From: Opitutia bacterium UBA4506
GTDB lineage: Bacteria; Verrucomicrobiota; Verrucomicrobiia; Opitutales; Puniceicoccaceae
Assembly (NCBI GenBank): GCA_002388665.1
Contig: DGMY01000025.1
Location: forward strand, 1-64,000
Direction: 5' to 3'
Length of the DNA stretch: 64,000 nucleotides
The position numbers were made by a program, and so were the translations under genes. Position 1 is the stretch's first letter, and each line of letters begins with the position of its first letter. This document shows positions 61,582 to 64,000 of the stretch, piece after piece. The notes beneath the pieces were generated by a model, which saw nothing but the letters and a program-made list of their open reading frames with translations, was not told the origin of the DNA and did not search any database.

Positions 61582-61806
61582 ATGTCATCTAAGAAAACAA
61601 TTACCGGCGGAGGGACCCATCAAGACGGTGTAGTCGTAGGCGAAAGCGCATCGGAGAAAGTGGGCTTCCACGGTGCAGAACCCTCCGATCAAGCCGCGGC
61701 CATTGACGACATCACACCAGCAGCAGACGGAACCACTGCCGGAACTGCAGTAAATAATATTCTCGCCGTCCTGCGCGAAAAAGGTCTCATCGCTCCCTCT
61801 TCCTAA
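61582..61806 (+). CDS. Small head-fibre-like phage protein
   Basis: From ATG 61582 the 74-aa protein has the pattern VGESASEKVGFHGAEPSDQA, then GTTAGTAVNNILAVLREKGL, resembling the short repeat seen in phage head-fibre and decoration proteins (GFxGxxP...). It lies just before a strong terminator, so it ends the head transcript. Confidence 0.6.
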   Translation: MSSKKTITGGGTHQDGVVVGESASEKVGFHGAEPSDQAAAIDDITPAADGTTAGTAVNNILAVLREKGLIAPSS

Positions 61807-61839
61807 CACGCCTGTCCTTTGTGTTTGGTGTTCATCGTG

Positions 61840-61874
61840 AGCCCCCTCCCCTATATCGGGAGGGGGCTTTTTTT
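61840..61874 (+). terminator. Rho-independent terminator after the head genes
   Basis: AGCCCCCTCCC and its exact complement flank a 7-nt loop CTATATC; seven T follow. The 11-bp GC stem 34 nt after the head-fibre-like gene separates head from connector/tail genes. Confidence 0.93.
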
Positions 61875-61891
61875 GACACCTCATCCACCGC

Positions 61892-62209
61892 ATGGGACTA
61901 CGCGAAGAAATAGCGGCCGATTTCTCAACCACAGAAGTCGATGAAGATCTTTTCGAAGAAATTCAGCTCGGGGCAGTGAAAGCCAGAGCGATGGTGAGTG
62001 ATGACCCTATCCTCTCAAATCCCAATGATGATGGAGGAGGATTCATCGCCGAGGGTGATCGAGAGTTTAAGTTTCGCCGGTCTGACAATCTCTCCGTATC
62101 TCGAGGCGGGCTAGTCGTGTACGGTGGCGAACGCTACCGCATCTACTCTGTGGTGGATCGACCCGGCCACCCTCTCATCCTGACCAGGGGCAGACTGGAG
62201 GGGGCGTAA
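61892..62209 (+). CDS. Head-tail joining protein
   Basis: A 105-aa protein in the place of lambda gpFII (MGLREEIAADFSTTEVDEDL, SVSRGGLVVYGGERYRIYSV). The strand pattern and the short length suit this neck protein family. Its stop overlaps the next start by one base (TAATG). Confidence 0.65.
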   Translation: MGLREEIAADFSTTEVDEDLFEEIQLGAVKARAMVSDDPILSNPNDDGGGFIAEGDREFKFRRSDNLSVSRGGLVVYGGERYRIYSVVDRPGHPLILTRGRLEGA

Positions 62210-62916
62210 TGTCAGGTGTCACAGTCAAGGTAGACGACTCGAAATTCCAGTCGGCAATGGAGCGTTATATCCGCGATTTTGACATGGCCGTAGATGAGGT
62301 AGTCATCACTCAACACCGCCTACTATCCCAAGAGGCGGTCAGAGCCCTACCGCCCAAAAGCAAAAGCCGCGGAATCAAAAATATAAATCGCTCACTCGGC
62401 AATGCTGCATCCCCATTGAATCCTCGTGATTGGGATACTGAACCGATTAGGGACATGGTTCATACTCAAAACATCACAGCTCTCGAAGCCGTATTTCAGC
62501 GCATCCCCCGGCGTAGGGGATGGAGGGTTCGTAGGTTCACGCCTGATCTACATATTAACACGAAAGTTAGAGGCCGGGTGAAAAAGTCGAAGCGGATTGC
62601 CGTCGTTCCATTGAATCAATGGAAAAACTACCAAGAAAGGCTCCACAATCGCCCTGGGCTCTTAAAGGGCAGTATCGTAGATGGGGTAATCCGGTTTGGA
62701 GGCAGGGCCCCCAAGTGGATTACAAATCATCGAGCGGCCGGGTTCACGCTTGATCAGCGGGATCGGAAAAACCCGAGAATCATTACCGAGAGCAAACTCT
62801 CCTATTCCGGGCGATATCGCTGGGCAGTACAAAGACTGGGGCAGGCTCGCAAACGCAAAGCTCTCGGGGATCTCCGCCGCCGGGCGGACCGAGCAGCAAA
62901 AGAGAATGGCTTATGA
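62209..62916 (+). CDS. Neck/minor tail protein (HK97-gp10 / lambda Z position)
   Basis: A 235-aa basic protein with a helical N-terminal part (FQSAMERYIRDFDMAVDEVV) and an Arg-rich C-terminal tail (RLGQARKRKALGDLRRRADR). It lies between joining and tail-terminator genes, as the lambda Z or HK97 gp10 type does. No specific motif confirms it. It overlaps the next gene by 4 nt. Confidence 0.55.
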   Translation: MSGVTVKVDDSKFQSAMERYIRDFDMAVDEVVITQHRLLSQEAVRALPPKSKSRGIKNINRSLGNAASPLNPRDWDTEPIRDMVHTQNITALEAVFQRIPRRRGWRVRRFTPDLHINTKVRGRVKKSKRIAVVPLNQWKNYQERLHNRPGLLKGSIVDGVIRFGGRAPKWITNHRAAGFTLDQRDRKNPRIITESKLSYSGRYRWAVQRLGQARKRKALGDLRRRADRAAKENGL

Positions 62917-63383
62917 GCAAACGAATTAAAGAACGCCTATCCAGAGGATTTCTCGACCACCTCTTTCATCCGGACACCGGACTCTTGCGAGAGGATCCCT
63001 GGCTGAATGACGAAGTGGCAAAACGATGCTTCTACGAAGACGGTGAATTCACTCACCCCTCGGTGATCATCGCTGTCGGAAAGCTCGACCCCATCGAACC
63101 GGAGGTAGCCGGCATCTACACGGGCACTGTGATCTTTCGGGTGACCTCGCTCATGGACAGCACTACGGGGCTCAACGAATCCGAAGATCCCCGGACGATC
63201 CACGATGAGCGGGTGGGCGCAATCGATCTAGCTCTTACCGAGTTCGTTAATGAGCCATCGCTCTTGCCCGGACTGAATCTTCACCTCGTAGAACACGCCG
63301 ATAATGAAGAGCAGATCGACACAACAAAACGACTCTACAGCGATCTGTTGGCATTGACCGTATTCGCTCAGGGCTGCGACTGA
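62913..63383 (+). CDS. Tail terminator-like protein (lambda U position)
   Basis: A 156-aa protein. The region IAVGKLDPIEPEVAGIYTGT, with the helix ERVGAIDLALTEFVNEPSLL, resembles the short tail-terminator family, and it lies where lambda U is found. It starts in an ATGA overlap. Confidence 0.6.
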   Translation: MSKRIKERLSRGFLDHLFHPDTGLLREDPWLNDEVAKRCFYEDGEFTHPSVIIAVGKLDPIEPEVAGIYTGTVIFRVTSLMDSTTGLNESEDPRTIHDERVGAIDLALTEFVNEPSLLPGLNLHLVEHADNEEQIDTTKRLYSDLLALTVFAQGCD

Positions 63384-63407
63384 CGTTGACATCCGCGCTT
63401 CATCGTC

Positions 63408-63761
63408 ATGGCAGAAACAGAACGCGGTATTGCTCTTCTCAAATTCGGAACCTCAGAGGTGACCGGATACATTGTTGAAAACCGGGACATCTCGACCGAG
63501 GGAGAAAACCTCGAGATCGAGGACGAAATCGGCGATGTCGCAACCGACATCAGTGGATTCGGCATCCGCAAAAAGAAATCCGTCAAATTCATCCCCAAGG
63601 CTACCGGATCAACAGAGCCCGATCCGGGGGACGTAATTGATATCGGTGACTCCGAAAAGCTCGTTGTGAAGACCTGCAAGAAGGTAAACGTCCGCAAGGA
63701 TGTTGAGCGCTGGGACATCGAGGGATACGAACACCCGAACATCGACATCAGCGGATCTTAA
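63408..63761 (+). CDS. Tail-tube-like small protein
   Basis: A 117-aa beta-rich protein (ALLKFGTSEVTGYIVENRDI, DEIGDVATDISGF, KKSVKFIPKATG), following the tail-terminator-like gene by 24 nt. Its build fits a short tail-tube or tube-initiator subunit. The call rests on position and strand pattern only. Confidence 0.5.
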   Translation: MAETERGIALLKFGTSEVTGYIVENRDISTEGENLEIEDEIGDVATDISGFGIRKKKSVKFIPKATGSTEPDPGDVIDIGDSEKLVVKTCKKVNVRKDVERWDIEGYEHPNIDISGS

Positions 63762-63767
63762 TCGACC

Positions 63768-64000
63768 ATGGATAGCGCCTTCATCCGGGCGTTTCGTCCC
63801 CGCGTTCACACGGTTTGCGGCATGCGCCTCAAGCCGTTTTCGTTATCCCTACTCCTCGAACTCGAGGCGACGAACAGCCCCTTTCGCGTCATGTGGGGCG
63901 AAATCGTAGAAGACCTCGACGGTCCTCTTTTGGCTCAACGAATCTGGCGATCAGTAGCTGCCTGTGCGGATCGTCGCCCACGCTTCCGTTTTCTCGATGG
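63768..64000 (+). CDS. Partial phage tail protein (cut by window end)
   Basis: The open frame from ATG 63768 runs off the window (MDSAFIRAFRPRVHTVCGMR, then LKPFSLSLLLELEATNSPF). A small protein in this place is often a tail-assembly chaperone; the fragment of about 77 residues cannot decide. Confidence 0.5.
   Translation, partial: MDSAFIRAFRPRVHTVCGMRLKPFSLSLLLELEATNSPFRVMWGEIVEDLDGPLLAQRIWRSVAACADRRPRFRFLD

Overview
The window looks like a chromosomal segment of a Gram-negative bacterium of the Verrucomicrobiota (probably the Opitutia side), carrying the left part of an integrated tailed-phage genome. The taxonomic call is an inference from protein style and gene content (outer-membrane barrel, type IV pilin-like proteins, glycogen phosphorylase with a basic N-terminal extension, DnaX without the zinc-binding cysteines); no database was consulted.

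Host part, about 1-37,500. A pseudopilin cluster (69-2654, minus) follows a pair of hairpin repeats. After tRNA-Arg(CCU) come a zinc-ribbon protein, an outer-membrane barrel, a small hypothetical and a large cobalamin-dependent methionine synthase gene (metH) whose promoter carries a perfect 28-nt palindrome. Several small exported proteins (9121-11588) follow, then a short-chain dehydrogenase divergent from an AraC-family regulator, a two-helix potassium channel and a D-lactate dehydrogenase. An informational and metabolic stretch holds dnaX (with an A10 run where the frame must change to reach the tau tail), rpe, yjbQ, rpmB, and a compact pyrF-ispD-ispF operon. Then come a lytic transglycosylase, a DUF2126 protein, an ACT-domain protein, a DUF3293 protein, tRNA-Arg(UCU), obg, ppc, a REP-type Y1 transposase, slyD, glgP, a LysM coiled-coil protein, parB and a nitroreductase.

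Prophage part, about 37,510 to beyond 64,000. A tyrosine integrase lies just downstream of tRNA-Gly(GCC), the likely attachment site. Next to it a leftward four-gene set (41,305 to 38,883) sits where temperate phages keep lysogeny and cargo genes. It starts with a ribbon-helix-helix protein and includes two proteins I do not recognise and a zinc-ribbon membrane protein. Divergent from it are a BRO-domain antirepressor-like gene, a second ribbon-helix-helix gene and a small helix-turn-helix protein. No CI-like repressor is visible, so the switch may resemble the P22 immI arrangement (Arc/Mnt/Ant).

The replication block (43,211-51,578) encodes coiled-coil proteins, a probable recombination/replication accessory protein, a PolB-type 3'-5' exonuclease, a PIF1/RecD-like helicase, a primase-D5 helicase and a RusA-like resolvase. 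A 17-bp perfect inverted repeat, with nested repeats, lies between the last two. The packaging and head block (51,595-63,761) is lambda-like in order: GpA-type large terminase, gpW-like joiner, portal, S49 protease, scaffold, capsid, head-fibre-like protein, connector proteins and the first tail genes. The Nu1-like small terminase is out of place, downstream of the large subunit and on the opposite strand. Many phage genes overlap by 1-4 nt (ATGA, TAATG), indicating translational coupling. The right end of the prophage (tail, lysis, attR) is outside the window.
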